Assembly (NCBI RefSeq): GCF_030651495.1
Contig: NZ_JAUSFI010000072.1
Coordinates: forward strand, 1-64,000
DNA length: 64,000 bases
Direction of reading: 5' to 3'
DNA from: Undibacterium sp.
GTDB taxonomy: Bacteria > Pseudomonadota > Gammaproteobacteria > Burkholderiales > Burkholderiaceae_D
In this document: positions 1 to 11,020 of the stretch, piece after piece
Layout: each line of letters opens with the position of its first letter
How positions within the stretch are numbered: the first letter of the stretch is position 1
Notes under the pieces: generated by a model
The model's database searches: none
What the model was told of the DNA's origin: nothing
What the model saw: only the letters and a program-made list of their open reading frames with translations
Program-made: the position numbers and the translations under genes

Positions 1-67
1 CTTCTCGCTGTGCCAGAGACAGGGCTTCAAGCTCCATTTCCAACCAGTGAAATGTGTCTATATCCAT
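1..67 (-). CDS. 5' end of a truncated CDS running off the window (MDIDTFHWLEMELEALSLAQRE...)
   Basis: Open frame from an ATG at 67..65 to the window edge; too short to identify. Confidence 0.35.
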   Translation of the reverse strand, partial: MDIDTFHWLEMELEALSLAQRE

Positions 68-150
68 GATGTGTCTCCACTTGTCTTTGCTTAATCTCTA
101 GTATAGAAGACACTTATCAACAGTCAATCTGAACATAGCCGCCACGTTCA

Positions 151-234
151 TATACTCCCCTATTTTTCATTAAAAACACCCTCTTTTGCGCATACAAATA
201 GAGCGCGATAAAAATATACTGGGGTGGGGTATAT
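151..234. repeat. 84-bp dispersed repeat, copy 1 (ends TATACTGGGGTGGGGTAT)
   Basis: Ungapped alignment to 54219-54302, about 64/84 identities by eye count. Confidence 0.7.
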
Positions 235-343
235 TTCATCAATGCCTATTCTCATCGTTTTAGCAATCCGCGCCAGCATTGCACTCCAGCGATGAAGCCA
301 GACTTCAAGAGTAAAAAAAATAGCAAATATAGATGCATGCATA

Positions 344-376
344 AAAAAAGCCCGAATTCACATTCGGGCTTTTTTG
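344..376 (-). terminator. Rho-independent terminator downstream of clpA
   Basis: AAAAAAGCCCGAATTCACATTCGGGCTTTTTT hairpin with T tract. Confidence 0.8.
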
Positions 377-402
377 TTGGCAATGAGCATAGGCTCAAGA
401 AT

Positions 403-2703
403 TTATTCCACTTCCACCACTTCCTGCGATGCCGTTGGCGGCGTAGTATCCCCTTCCAGAAATTCCAGTTTTACCTGGTCATTTTCATCCAGGTCAACCA
501 CAACCCGGCCGCCAGTAACCAGCTTGCCGAACAGGAGTTCGTCTGCCAGCGCCTTGCGTATCATGTCCTGGATCAGGCGCGCCATCGGTCTGGCACCCAT
601 CAATGGATCGAAACCTTTTTTACCCAGGAACTTGCGCAGATTATCGGTGAAGGTCGCCTCGACTTTTTTCTCATGCAATTGCTCTTCCAGCTGCATGAGG
701 AACTTGTCAACCACGCGCAAGATGATTTCTTCATCCAGTGCACGGAAGCTGATAATGGCATCCAGGCGATTGCGGAACTCTGGCGTAAACATGCGTTTGA
801 TGTCGATCATCTCGTCACCGGCTTCTTTGCTATTGCTAAAGCCTATCGAACGTTTTTGCAGGCTCTCGGCACCGGCATTGGTTGTCATGATGATGATGAC
901 GTTACGGAAATCCGCCTTACGTCCGTTGTTGTCAGTCAGCGTGCCATGATCCATCACCTGCAACAAGATGTTAAACACATCTGGATGCGCTTTCTCGATT
1001 TCATCGAGCAACAGCACCGCATGCGGCTTCTTGTTGATGGCTTCAGTCAATAAACCGCCCTGATCAAAGCCGACATAACCTGGCGGCGCACCGATCAGAC
1101 GGCTGACCGCATGACGCTCCATGTATTCAGACATATCAAAGCGGATCAGCTCTATCCCGAGCGTGAACGCCAGTTGCTTGGCCACTTCCGTCTTGCCGAC
1201 ACCGGTAGGTCCGGAGAACAGGAAGGAGCCGATCGGCTTATCCGTTTTACCCAAACCGGCACGCGCCATCTTGATCGAGGACGCTAGCGCTTCAATCGCC
1301 GGCTCTTGACCAAAGACAACGTTTTTCAGATCGCGGTCGATCGTCTGCAGCTTGCTGCGATCATCCTGATTGACAGTCTGCGGCGGAATCCGCGCAATCT
1401 TGGCAATAATGTCTTCGATATCCGCTTTACCGATAGTCTTCTTTTGCTTTGATTTCGGCAAGATACGCTGCGCCGCGCCAGCCTCGTCGATCACGTCAAT
1501 CGCCTTGTCAGGCAAATGCCGGTCGTTGATAAAGCGTGCGGACAACTCGGCCGCGGTGGTCAGCGCCGATGCAGTGTACTTGACGTTATGGTGCTCTTCA
1601 AATTTCGATTTCAGTCCGCGCAAAATCTGTACGGTTTGCTCTACCGTCGGCTCGTTGACATCGATTTTCTGGAAACGACGTGCCAGTGCGTGGTCTTTTT
1701 CGAACACGCCACGGTATTCGGTATAGGTAGTCGCACCGATGCACTTGAGCTGGCCATTTGACAGCGCCGGCTTCAAGAGATTGGACGCATCCAGTGTACC
1801 GCCGGAAGCCGAACCGGCACCGATAATCGTATGGATTTCGTCAATAAACAAAATGCCATTCGGGGTATCCTTAAGCTGTTTCAACACACCTTTCAGGCGC
1901 AATTCAAAATCGCCGCGGTATTTGGTTCCGGCCAGCAAGGCACCCATATCCAGCGAATAGACAATCGATTCCTGCAAGATATCAGGAACAGCACCCTGGG
2001 TAATCCGCCATGCCAGGCCTTCAGCGATGGCCGTTTTACCGACGCCGGCTTCACCGACCAACAGCGGATTATTTTTGCGTCGGCGACATAAAATCTGGAT
2101 CACGCGTTCGACTTCACTGTCGCGCCCGATCAAAGGGTCAATCCGGCCTTCGGCAGCGGCTTTATTCAGATTTTGGGTAAATTGGTCAAGCGGACTTTCT
2201 TTCGCCTGATTTTCTGCCTGCACCTCATCAATGCCATCCGGTGATTTTTGCGGCTCACTCAGATTATCCTTGCGTACGCCATGCGAAATAAAGTTGACGA
2301 CATCAAGACGGGTGACGCCTTGCTGATGCAGGTAATACACCGCATGCGAATCTTTCTCGCCAAAAATCGCCACCAGTACATTGGCACCGGTCACTTCTTT
2401 TTTGCCATTGGATGCCGATTGCACGTGCATGATGGCGCGCTGTATCACACGCTGAAAGCCCAGTGTAGGCTGAGTATCGACTTCGCCGGTACCTTGTACC
2501 GTAGGCGTGTTATCGCTAATGAAATTACTCAGGGTTTTGCGCAAATCTTCAATATTCACAGCGCAAGCACGCATCACTTCAGCAGCAGAGGGGTTATCCA
2601 GCAGCGCCAGTAATAAATGTTCTACCGTGATGAACTCATAACGTGCTTGTCTGGCCTCGACAAAAGCCATATGCAAACTTACTTCTAATTCTTGCGCAAT
2701 CAT
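403..2703 (-). CDS. clpA: ATP-dependent Clp protease ATP-binding subunit ClpA
   Basis: Two AAA+ modules ([26 protein letters not shown]), Clp N domain; start overlaps clpS stop by 4 bp (ATGA). Confidence 0.97.
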   Translation of the reverse strand: MIAQELEVSLHMAFVEARQARYEFITVEHLLLALLDNPSAAEVMRACAVNIEDLRKTLSNFISDNTPTVQGTGEVDTQPTLGFQRVIQRAIMHVQSASNGKKEVTGANVLVAIFGEKDSHAVYYLHQQGVTRLDVVNFISHGVRKDNLSEPQKSPDGIDEVQAENQAKESPLDQFTQNLNKAAAEGRIDPLIGRDSEVERVIQILCRRRKNNPLLVGEAGVGKTAIAEGLAWRITQGAVPDILQESIVYSLDMGALLAGTKYRGDFELRLKGVLKQLKDTPNGILFIDEIHTIIGAGSASGGTLDASNLLKPALSNGQLKCIGATTYTEYRGVFEKDHALARRFQKIDVNEPTVEQTVQILRGLKSKFEEHHNVKYTASALTTAAELSARFINDRHLPDKAIDVIDEAGAAQRILPKSKQKKTIGKADIEDIIAKIARIPPQTVNQDDRSKLQTIDRDLKNVVFGQEPAIEALASSIKMARAGLGKTDKPIGSFLFSGPTGVGKTEVAKQLAFTLGIELIRFDMSEYMERHAVSRLIGAPPGYVGFDQGGLLTEAINKKPHAVLLLDEIEKAHPDVFNILLQVMDHGTLTDNNGRKADFRNVIIIMTTNAGAESLQKRSIGFSNSKEAGDEMIDIKRMFTPEFRNRLDAIISFRALDEEIILRVVDKFLMQLEEQLHEKKVEATFTDNLRKFLGKKGFDPLMGARPMARLIQDMIRKALADELLFGKLVTGGRVVVDLDENDQVKLEFLEGDTTPPTASQEVVEVE

Positions 2704-3008
2704 ACTTCCTCCATCACACATTGCAGGGGATGTCCTGCTTTACGAGCGTGCGTCAAAACCAACTCAACTTTGGTCAAAGCGATATCCTTCGAATACACGC
2801 CACAAATGCCTTTACCATCTCTGTGCACCTTCAGCATGATTTGCATCGCCGTTTCCCTATCTTTATTAAAGTACTCCTGAATAATCGACACAACAAATTC
2901 CATTGGCGTGTAATCATCATTGAGTAGCGTTACCTGAAACATGGACGGCGGCTTCAGCTTTTGCGCCTGCCGCTCCAGTATCGTACCGTTTTCGTGCTTG
3001 TTTCCCAT
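2700..3008 (-). CDS. clpS: ATP-dependent Clp protease adaptor ClpS
   Basis: [21 protein letters not shown] ClpS signature; adjacent to clpA. Confidence 0.96.
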   Translation of the reverse strand: MGNKHENGTILERQAQKLKPPSMFQVTLLNDDYTPMEFVVSIIQEYFNKDRETAMQIMLKVHRDGKGICGVYSKDIALTKVELVLTHARKAGHPLQCVMEEV

Positions 3009-3340
3009 ACGTCTATTCTAGTACGTTGATTCAATCGAGAGTCAAATATTAAACGAATAAAAGAAGCATAATTTCTGCTTATTTCAAATGTTACGCGTTT
3101 TCTACATTTCTCGCAGATGGAGCTTTAATCCCACAGATCAAGTCTGCGTATTAAGTAAAAATACAACAATGATACAAATGCAATAAAATTAACTTGACTT
3201 TAGTATTTATTCCGCCAAGAATGGTATTTATTGACAAGTATTTGTCAATATGAAGTGAGCAAGTTAAGGGAGAGGTAGCGTTTTGCTAGGTTTCTTGCTT
3301 TTACGGCTCGTGTGATTAGTTTATATTTGAAAGATGCATT

Positions 3341-3544
3341 ATGGCAACAGGTACCGTAAAGTGGTTCAATGATTCCAAAGGTTTCGGCTTCATCACTCCT
3401 GATGACGGCGGTGAAGATTTATTCGCCCACTTCTCAGCAATCCAGATGAATGGCTTCAAGACTCTCAAAGAAGGTCAAAAAGTTCAGTTCGAAGTCACGC
3501 AAGGCCCTAAAGGCAAGCAAGCTTCAAACATTCAGAATCCTTAA
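3341..3544 (+). CDS. Cold-shock protein (CspA family)
   Basis: [34 protein letters not shown]. Confidence 0.97.
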   Translation: MATGTVKWFNDSKGFGFITPDDGGEDLFAHFSAIQMNGFKTLKEGQKVQFEVTQGPKGKQASNIQNP

Positions 3545-3576
3545 TTTATTCGACTTGTTCGATTAAATTTTGTGGT

Positions 3577-3606
3577 AAAGAACCCCGCTCTCGCGGGGTT
3601 CTTTTC
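3577..3606 (+). terminator. Rho-independent terminator of the csp gene
   Basis: AAAGAACCCCGCTCTCGCGGGGTTCTTTT. Confidence 0.85.
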
Positions 3607-3641
3607 GTTTACATTCAAATTTTTGTTTTGGCAGCGCCTAA

Positions 3642-5057
3642 GTGAAAATACAATTCGGAAGATTCTATTTTTCCTTACCAAGTAAATCAATGAAACTGCG
3701 CTACAAAATTATCATGTTTGCCATTACCCCATTGCTGTTGTCCTTTGCCGGCATTGCAGTCGCGGTATTCTATCAAGCGACCTTTCTCGCTAAACAGCAA
3801 CGCAATACGGTGGAGCAAGCCTATCTAGCCAGCAAAGAGGCGGAACTAAAGCACTACGTCACGCTAGGAACCGCTGCCATTGCCCATCTATACAACGCAG
3901 AGCAGCAAGACATAGCAAAACAGCTAGAGGCACAAAAAATCCTTGCCACGCTCGATTATGGCAATGATGGTTATTTTTTCATCTATGATATGCACGGCAA
4001 AAACCTGATGCACCCACGCCGCCCTGATTTGGTCGGGAGAGATTTGTGGAACATGGTAGATCCGGAAGGTAATTTCACCATACAAAGCTTGATCAACAAA
4101 GCGAAAGAAGGTGGCGGCGTGATTCGCTATTTATGGGAAAAACCATCCAGCCAAAAAGTAATTTTGAAACTGGGTTATGTGATTCCTTTAGAACGCTGGG
4201 GATGGATGCTCGGTACCGGTATCTATTTGGACGACGTCGATAGCGCATTAAACAAAATTGATATTCAGGTCGCCAGAAATATTCGAAATACAATGCTCTG
4301 GATCACAGGCATTGCCATTACCAGCGCACTGCTGATCGCCTTATCGGGACTGGCCTTGAATATCAGCGAATCACGGCTTGCCGAAGCCAAACTCAAAGTA
4401 CTGGCCCAAAGCGTGGTGCGCTCACAAGAAGACGAAAGAGCGCGCTTATCACGTGATTTACACGATGGCCTGAGCCAGTTATTAGTCTCCATCAAATTGC
4501 AAATAGAATCTGGCATGGCCAAGCTCGGTCAACAATGGCAAGTTTCCGATTCTGTTCGCCTGTCATTCACAAGAGCGACCAATCAACTCAATGATGCATT
4601 AAGCGAAGTTCGCAGAATTTCGCATGATTTACGCCCCGCTTTGCTGGATGATCTTGGTTTGGCCGCCGCGTTTAAACATCTCTCCGGCGAATTTGAAAGT
4701 GACTCAGGTTTGCCGATACAATTTGAATCTGATGGCGACTTCAGCATGCTCTCTGAGGTCAGCAACACGACTCTATTTAGAGTGGCACAAGAAGCCTTAA
4801 CCAACATACATAAACATGCTAAAAAAGTGACGCGGGTGCATATGCGCTTAACTAACGACGAACACTCAGTCACCCTCATCATCGCCGATAATGGAACTGG
4901 CTTTGATGTCGCTGGAATTGCCAAACACCCCAAACGCGGTATTGGCTTAAGCAATATGCGCGAGCGTCTCGCTACCGTCAACGGACAACTGGAATTGCAA
5001 TCGAACGGGAATGGCACTCAAGTGATTGCGCGCATCCCCTATGGAGAAATATCGTGA
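3642..5057 (+). CDS. Cache-domain sensor histidine kinase (NarX/HisKA_3 type)
   Basis: Two TM segments, single-cache ligand domain (YGNDGYFFIYDMHGKNLMHP), DLHDGLSQLL H-box, HATPase; start could be 3690. Confidence 0.9.
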   Translation: MKIQFGRFYFSLPSKSMKLRYKIIMFAITPLLLSFAGIAVAVFYQATFLAKQQRNTVEQAYLASKEAELKHYVTLGTAAIAHLYNAEQQDIAKQLEAQKILATLDYGNDGYFFIYDMHGKNLMHPRRPDLVGRDLWNMVDPEGNFTIQSLINKAKEGGGVIRYLWEKPSSQKVILKLGYVIPLERWGWMLGTGIYLDDVDSALNKIDIQVARNIRNTMLWITGIAITSALLIALSGLALNISESRLAEAKLKVLAQSVVRSQEDERARLSRDLHDGLSQLLVSIKLQIESGMAKLGQQWQVSDSVRLSFTRATNQLNDALSEVRRISHDLRPALLDDLGLAAAFKHLSGEFESDSGLPIQFESDGDFSMLSEVSNTTLFRVAQEALTNIHKHAKKVTRVHMRLTNDEHSVTLIIADNGTGFDVAGIAKHPKRGIGLSNMRERLATVNGQLELQSNGNGTQVIARIPYGEIS

Positions 5058-5689
5058 ATCAGTTAGCCATCGTCCATTTATTGATCGTCGATGATCACCC
5101 GCTGGTGAGGGACGGGCTCAGGGCAAGGCTAGAAACCATACCGCATTTCAAAATTGCCGGAGAAGCAGGAAGCGCAGAAGATGCTCTGCAAATGGCCGCC
5201 AGGGTGCCGATCAATTTAATATTAATGGATATCAATCTTGGGAGTTCAAGCGGCATCACACTGACAGCACGCTTTACCAGAGAGTATCCAGATATCGCGA
5301 TCATCATGTTATCAATGCATGAAAAAGCCGAGTATGTGGCACAGGCAATTCAGGCGGGCGCGCGCGCGTATGTATTAAAAGATGCGCCAGCAGCGGAGAT
5401 TATTGACGCCATCGATAGCGTTATCGCTGGTAAAAATTATTTCAGCTCAGGTCTTCTGACGCAGTCTGAACAATTCCCGGAAAAACAAATCCCCACACAG
5501 ATTTTGACGCAAAGAGAATTATGTATACTAAAAAGCATCGCCACCGGTAAGTCCAACAAGCACATCGCCCGCGAATTGGATCTCAGCGTCAGGACCGTTG
5601 AAACACACAGGCTCAATATCAAACGCAAACTCAATATTGAAGGGCAAGCTGATCTGATTCGTTATGCGCTCACCCAAGTGATTTTATAA
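5054..5689 (+). CDS. LuxR/NarL-family response regulator
   Basis: REC domain plus C-terminal LuxR HTH (LTQRELCILKSIATGKSNKHIARELDLSVRTVETH); GTGA overlap with the kinase stop. Confidence 0.93.
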   Translation: MNQLAIVHLLIVDDHPLVRDGLRARLETIPHFKIAGEAGSAEDALQMAARVPINLILMDINLGSSSGITLTARFTREYPDIAIIMLSMHEKAEYVAQAIQAGARAYVLKDAPAAEIIDAIDSVIAGKNYFSSGLLTQSEQFPEKQIPTQILTQRELCILKSIATGKSNKHIARELDLSVRTVETHRLNIKRKLNIEGQADLIRYALTQVIL

Positions 5690-5821
5690 GCGCATAACAT
5701 ACACAGCAATTGGCGCCCGCCCACAAAACCCGTCAATGAAATTATTGCAAACAAAAAGAGCGCCGAAGCCCCCTTTTTGTTTGCCGCCTTCGCTTTTCAG
5801 CGATGAACACATCACTAGTTT

Positions 5822-7240
5822 CTAAGTACGTTGATAGATATCCTCAAAACGCACGATATCATCTTCACCCAGATAGCTCCCCGATTGCACCTCGATCAAG
5901 TGCAAGGGCATCTTGCCCGGGTTTTCCAGCCGGTGATTTACACCGATGGGGATATAGGTAGATTCATTCTCAGTTAATAGCTTGACCACATCGCCACAGG
6001 TAACGCGCGCCGTACCGCTGACAACTACCCAGTGTTCGGCGCGATGATGATGCATTTGCAGAGAAAGTTTTTCACCGGGATTAACCGTGATCCGCTTCAC
6101 CTGAAAGCGGTCGCCAACATCGATACCCTCGTAACAACCCCAAGGCCGATACACACGGGTGTGGTTAATATGCTCGCTGCGCTTATTCTTTTTCAGATAA
6201 TCAACGATTTGCTTGACGCGCTGCACCTGGTCCTTGTGCGCCACCAAGACCGCATCATCAGTCTCTACCACCACCAGATCGCTTAAACCGATCACCGCCA
6301 CCATCCGGCTTTCGGCACGGATTAATGAATTTGTCACGCCGTCGGTATAAACGTCGCCACGCAGCACATTGCCTTGCGCATCCGATGGCTGGACTTCCCA
6401 CAGCGCCGACCACGAGCCGACGTCACTCCAGCCGATATCGGCCGGCACCACGACGGCGTGCCTGGTATGCTCCATCACGGCATAATCAATCGATTCTGAC
6501 GGGCAGGCGGCAAAAGAAGTCTCGTGCAAGCGACAAAAATCTAAATCACGATAGCCTTCACTGACCGCTTTTTTAGCGCATGCTGCGATGTCGGGGCGGA
6601 ATGTTTCCAGCTCTTCCAGATAACGCGCGGCACTGAATAAAAACATGCCGCTGTTCCACAGATAGCCCCCATCCGCGATAAAGGATACGGCCGTAGCCAG
6701 ATCTGGTTTCTCGACAAAACGCGCCACACTAAAGCAGCCATCCGAAGCTGGCACCGCGTCGCCACGGCAGATATAGCCATAACCGGTTTCTGGCCCGGAT
6801 GGCACGATACCAAAGGTGGCCAGCGACCCGGCTGCCACCGCACTGGCTGCACGCGCGATCGCCGCATGAAAAGCGGGCACATCCTCAATCACATGATCGG
6901 CAGGCAGTACCAGCATCACCGCGTCCAGGTCAGTCGCCAACAAGTAATGCGCCGCAGCAGCCACGGCCGGCGCGGTATTGCGCCCTTCTGGCTCGAGCAT
7001 GATACCCAGCGGGGTAATGCCGATCTGGCGCATCTGTTCGGCGATCATAAAGCGGTGCTCGTTACCACACACCATCAACGGCGGCATCAGATCAGCGGCG
7101 TCAGCCAGGCGCAGTGCCGTCTCTTGCAGCATGGTCTGGTCAGATACCAGAGCCAATAATTGCTTAGGTAAGGCGGCACGAGACAAGGGCCATAAACGGG
7201 TACCAGAACCGCCCGAAAGAATTACCGGATAAATTTTCAT
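5822..7240 (-). CDS. manC: Mannose-1-phosphate guanylyltransferase / mannose-6-phosphate isomerase
   Basis: MKIYPVILSGGSGTRLWPLSRAALPKQ; C-terminal cupin with VYRPWGCYEGID..KRITVNPGEKLSLQMHHHRAEHWVVVSGTA. Confidence 0.93.
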   Translation of the reverse strand: MKIYPVILSGGSGTRLWPLSRAALPKQLLALVSDQTMLQETALRLADAADLMPPLMVCGNEHRFMIAEQMRQIGITPLGIMLEPEGRNTAPAVAAAAHYLLATDLDAVMLVLPADHVIEDVPAFHAAIARAASAVAAGSLATFGIVPSGPETGYGYICRGDAVPASDGCFSVARFVEKPDLATAVSFIADGGYLWNSGMFLFSAARYLEELETFRPDIAACAKKAVSEGYRDLDFCRLHETSFAACPSESIDYAVMEHTRHAVVVPADIGWSDVGSWSALWEVQPSDAQGNVLRGDVYTDGVTNSLIRAESRMVAVIGLSDLVVVETDDAVLVAHKDQVQRVKQIVDYLKKNKRSEHINHTRVYRPWGCYEGIDVGDRFQVKRITVNPGEKLSLQMHHHRAEHWVVVSGTARVTCGDVVKLLTENESTYIPIGVNHRLENPGKMPLHLIEVQSGSYLGEDDIVRFEDIYQRT

Positions 7241-8391
7241 TCGACGCTTACCTTTCTTTTTTCAACCACACATTCCGAGGTAATACTGCGTCGATCACGC
7301 GCATTGCCCCAATCTTTCGTCGCCAGTTCTGATACATGCAGCATGTTACCGTTACGGTCTACGCTATATTCCTTGAAGACGATTTTTTCTTCAAGATGCA
7401 CATCGGCGGCAATCCGCGTGTATTCAAACAGCACGCTACGCACCACATGGGCACCGGCACAAATATGGCTGCCGTGGCCGATCCACGTTGGGCCGACGAT
7501 CTTGCAACCGGCCTCGATATGCGTACCCGCGCCGATATACACCGGCCCTTCTATCACTGTGCCTTCCCAATCGATGCGGGTATTGAGACCGGCCCAGATA
7601 CCCTCCTCTATTTGTATTCCTGGAATGCTCATCTGTGCCAGGCCACCCATCATTACACTTTGGGATACCGACCAAAAATCTTTCACGCTGCCGATATCAA
7701 TCCAGTTAAATTTACGGTTCTGGGCAAAAAACGGTATACCTTTTTCTACCAGCAAGGGGAAAAGTTCAGAACCGATATCGAACACCGTATCGACCGGGAT
7801 CAGATCAAGCACTTCTGGCTCAAAAATATAGATGCCCGTACTGGCACGATTTGACAGTGCCTTATCCTGCTGCGGTTTTTCCTGAAAAGCCTGAATACGG
7901 CCATTTGCGTCCGTCACTACCACACCGTAGTCTGAGACTTTGTCCCATGGCACTTCTTTGGTAATAATGCTCGCCAGCGCACCCTTGCGCTTATGCTCAA
8001 ACAAGGCCGATTGGATATCCAGATCGATGACCGCATCGCCACACATGACGATGGTCGTTTCGTCAAAGAACCCACCAAATTCCTGTATCTTTTTCATCCC
8101 GCCGGCAGAGCCCAGCGGCTGCGGCACTACCTCGCCTTCATCATTGGTATAGCCTTCAAACGAGTAACCTATCTGCACGCCAAACTGATGGCCATCGCCA
8201 AAGTATTCTTCGATTTTCTCATGCAGATAACTGACATTGACCATGATATCGCGCACGCCATACTTGGCTAAATGCTCGATCAGGTAAGCCATGACCGGCT
8301 TGCCGAGAATAGGAATCATCGGCTTAGGTAAATCGTAAGTCAGGGGCCGAACGCGAGTACCTTTACCCGCCGCTAAAATCATGGCTTTCAT
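7237..8391 (-). CDS. Nucleotidyltransferase / NDP-sugar pyrophosphorylase with left-handed beta-helix C-terminus
   Basis: MKAMILAAGKGTRVRPLTYDLPKPMIPILGKP; hexapeptide repeats at C-terminus; 4-bp overlap with manC. Confidence 0.9.
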   Translation of the reverse strand: MKAMILAAGKGTRVRPLTYDLPKPMIPILGKPVMAYLIEHLAKYGVRDIMVNVSYLHEKIEEYFGDGHQFGVQIGYSFEGYTNDEGEVVPQPLGSAGGMKKIQEFGGFFDETTIVMCGDAVIDLDIQSALFEHKRKGALASIITKEVPWDKVSDYGVVVTDANGRIQAFQEKPQQDKALSNRASTGIYIFEPEVLDLIPVDTVFDIGSELFPLLVEKGIPFFAQNRKFNWIDIGSVKDFWSVSQSVMMGGLAQMSIPGIQIEEGIWAGLNTRIDWEGTVIEGPVYIGAGTHIEAGCKIVGPTWIGHGSHICAGAHVVRSVLFEYTRIAADVHLEEKIVFKEYSVDRNGNMLHVSELATKDWGNARDRRSITSECVVEKRKVSVE

Positions 8392-8482
8392 CGTATCTTC
8401 TGTAAAGATTGAACATTTTTATTGGAATGACATCACCCAATACATGTCCAAGTAAATTCTGTAAAAAATGGGCCGCCCCAGC

Positions 8483-8582
8483 GCGCATAGCCCATGCGGG
8501 TTTCAGGGCATATGCCGCCAGGACCCGCATGGGCTATGCGCCTCAGGGCATGCCCCTCCAAAACCCGTATGAATACTGCGCA
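8483..8582. repeat. Dispersed palindromic intergenic repeat, copy 1 (plus adjacent partial copy)
   Basis: Perfect 19-bp inverted repeat GCGCATAGCCCATGCGGGT (8483-8501) / ACCCGCATGGGCTATGCGC (8523-8541), then AAACCCGTATGAATACTGCGC. Confidence 0.8.
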
Positions 8583-8705
8583 CTGAGCCTGCACCTCATC
8601 AATATTGGCAAATCCAGACCCGCCAGAACGACTAACAACAAAATCCATCGCCAAGACACAGTTGAAATTATTTCATTAATAATACAAATAGGCAATTTCT
8701 ACCCT

Positions 8706-9707
8706 CTACTCTTTAGGCGAAGACTGCCAGCGCCAGGAATCGATGCACATTTGTTCGATATTTTTCTCGGCGCGCCAGCCCAGCTCACGCTCGGCCAGAC
8801 CCGGGTCGGCGTAGCAAGTGGCAATATCACCGGGGCGTCGCGCCACAATTTTATACGGTACCGCTTTGCCGCTGGCTTTCTCAAACGCGCGCACCATCTC
8901 TAACACGCTATTGCCACGCCCGGTACCCAAATTGTAGGTAAATACCCCCGGTTGTGCTGTCAGCTTATTGAGTGTCTTGACATGGCCAATCGCCAGATCC
9001 ACCACGTGAATATAATCGCGCATGCCAGTACCATCGACGGTAGCATAATCATCGCCATAGACCGACAAGAATTCACGCCGTCCGTCCGCCACCTGGGCAA
9101 CGTAAGGCAGGAGATTATTCGGGATGCCATTAGGCTCTTCACCGATCAAGCCGCTCTCATGCGCACCAACCGGATTAAAGTAACGCAACAAGGCAATGCG
9201 CCAGGCTGGATCAGCCCGCACCACATCACGCAACATCTCTTCCACCATCAACTTACTGCGGCCATACGGGTTAGTCGCCGACAGCGGGAAACATTCTAAA
9301 ATTGGCACCGTCGCCGGGTCACCATACACCGTAGCCGACGAGCTAAACACCAGCGTCTTCACGCCAAACTTTGCCATTACGCGAAACAGCACCAGACTGC
9401 CAGTCACATTATTATCGTAATACTGCAGCGGCTGCTCTACCGATTCGCCCACCGCTTTTAAACCAGCGAAGTGAATCACCGCATCAGGTTGATGCTCGGC
9501 AAACACAGTTTCAAGATTCACCTGATCACGCACGTCGACCTGGGCAAACGCAAACGGCTTACCGGAGATCTTTTTGACCCTATCAAGCACCGACAATTTG
9601 CTATTGCTCAGGTTATCGACAATCACCACCTCATGACCGGCACTGAGCAATTCAACGCAGGTATGCGAGCCGATATAGCCGGCCCCGCCGGTTACCAATA
9701 TTTTCAT
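8706..9707 (-). CDS. galE: UDP-glucose 4-epimerase
   Basis: [41 protein letters not shown] active site. Confidence 0.96.
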   Translation of the reverse strand: MKILVTGGAGYIGSHTCVELLSAGHEVVIVDNLSNSKLSVLDRVKKISGKPFAFAQVDVRDQVNLETVFAEHQPDAVIHFAGLKAVGESVEQPLQYYDNNVTGSLVLFRVMAKFGVKTLVFSSSATVYGDPATVPILECFPLSATNPYGRSKLMVEEMLRDVVRADPAWRIALLRYFNPVGAHESGLIGEEPNGIPNNLLPYVAQVADGRREFLSVYGDDYATVDGTGMRDYIHVVDLAIGHVKTLNKLTAQPGVFTYNLGTGRGNSVLEMVRAFEKASGKAVPYKIVARRPGDIATCYADPGLAERELGWRAEKNIEQMCIDSWRWQSSPKE

Positions 9708-9883
9708 GTAATCACCTCATTTTGACGTCATCGTGATTAAGAGCATAGTGCGGCACGACTGCCACAATCGCATCGGCACGCAGAAAGCCTACGTAGCCTA
9801 GACCGATAGCGGCAACAGTCGTCATGGAATATCCAGAAAAAATTTGATATTGCTTCATGTTTGCCACATTTGGCCGATGAAAG

Positions 9884-11020
9884 TCACTTGACGAGACTGT
9901 TAGCATTGCCAAATGCAAGTTCTTTTGCAAGGACCTCAACAATCCGTTCTGCCGCCTGACCATCCCATAAATGCGGTCTACGGCCTTGCTTGCCTTCTCC
10001 ACGCAACACTTTGCGTACTTCAGCCACAATCCGTACCGGGTCGGTACCCACCAACACGTTAGAGCCCTCATCCACCGTCACCGGGCGCTCGGTATTTTCA
10101 CGAATAGTGATGCATGGCACGCCAAGTGCGGTGGTTTCTTCTTGCAAACCACCGCTATCCGTCAACACCACCGCAGCGTCTTTCCACAAATTGAGAAAAG
10201 CCATATATGCCTGTGGCCCGACTAAAGTCACGTTAGGGCCAAGATCAATGCCAAACTTATCCAAGTTAGCTCTGGTGCGTGGATGTACCGGGAAGATCAG
10301 GGGTAATTCGACAGCGATCTGTTTCAAGGCACCAGCTATACGCGTCATCATCGCTGCGTCATCAACATTGCTTGGGCGATGCAGAGTAACCACGCCATAA
10401 CACCCGCCATTTTGGGTATGCGCCGCCTTAAATGCGCTGGTCTCATATCCAGAGGTATCCGCACTGGTTAACTTATCGGCTTGATATAAAACGTTATCAA
10501 CCATCACATGGCCAACATAATGAATCGCCGAATCGGCTTTACCTTCACGCTGCAAATGCGTCACTGCGCTAGGCTCGGTAACAAAAAACCAATCCGAAAT
10601 ACTATCGGTAACCAGACGGTTAATCTCTTCCGGCATGCTCATGTCGCCGCTACGCAAACCAGCCTCTACGTGTGCCACAGGGATATTCAATTTTTTGGCG
10701 ACAATAGAGCATGCCAGAGTCGAATTCACGTCCCCCACCACCAACACGGCATCTGGCCGCTCAGACTGACACAAGGTCTCAAAAGCCACCATGATCTTTG
10801 CCGTTTGCTCAGCATGGCTACCGCCACCGGCCGCCATAAAAATATCTGGCTCAGGAATACCAAGCTCTTCAAAGAAAACACCATTCATTTCATGGTCGTA
10901 GTGTTGACCGGTATGAATAATCTTAAAACCCAAACCGCCGTGCGCCTGCAAAGCGCGCACGATGGGCGCGATTTTCATGAAATTAGGTCGCGCACCAGCG
11001 ACTAAATAAATCGTTTTCAT
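9884..11020 (-). CDS. wecB: UDP-N-acetylglucosamine 2-epimerase (non-hydrolysing)
   Basis: GARPNFMKIAPIVRAL, HTGQHYDHEMNGVFFEELGIPEPD, DSGGLQEETTALGVPCITIRENTERP. Confidence 0.95.
   Translation of the reverse strand: MKTIYLVAGARPNFMKIAPIVRALQAHGGLGFKIIHTGQHYDHEMNGVFFEELGIPEPDIFMAAGGGSHAEQTAKIMVAFETLCQSERPDAVLVVGDVNSTLACSIVAKKLNIPVAHVEAGLRSGDMSMPEEINRLVTDSISDWFFVTEPSAVTHLQREGKADSAIHYVGHVMVDNVLYQADKLTSADTSGYETSAFKAAHTQNGGCYGVVTLHRPSNVDDAAMMTRIAGALKQIAVELPLIFPVHPRTRANLDKFGIDLGPNVTLVGPQAYMAFLNLWKDAAVVLTDSGGLQEETTALGVPCITIRENTERPVTVDEGSNVLVGTDPVRIVAEVRKVLRGEGKQGRRPHLWDGQAAERIVEVLAKELAFGNANSLVK

Noticed and set aside
292-1053. Long plus-strand ORFs antisense to clpA (253 and 191 aa)
   Set aside because: Fully antisense to a confidently identified clpA; low-complexity composition typical of shadow ORFs.
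8409-8903. 164-aa ORF downstream of galE
   Set aside because: Runs through the palindromic repeats and antisense into galE; explained by repeat structure.
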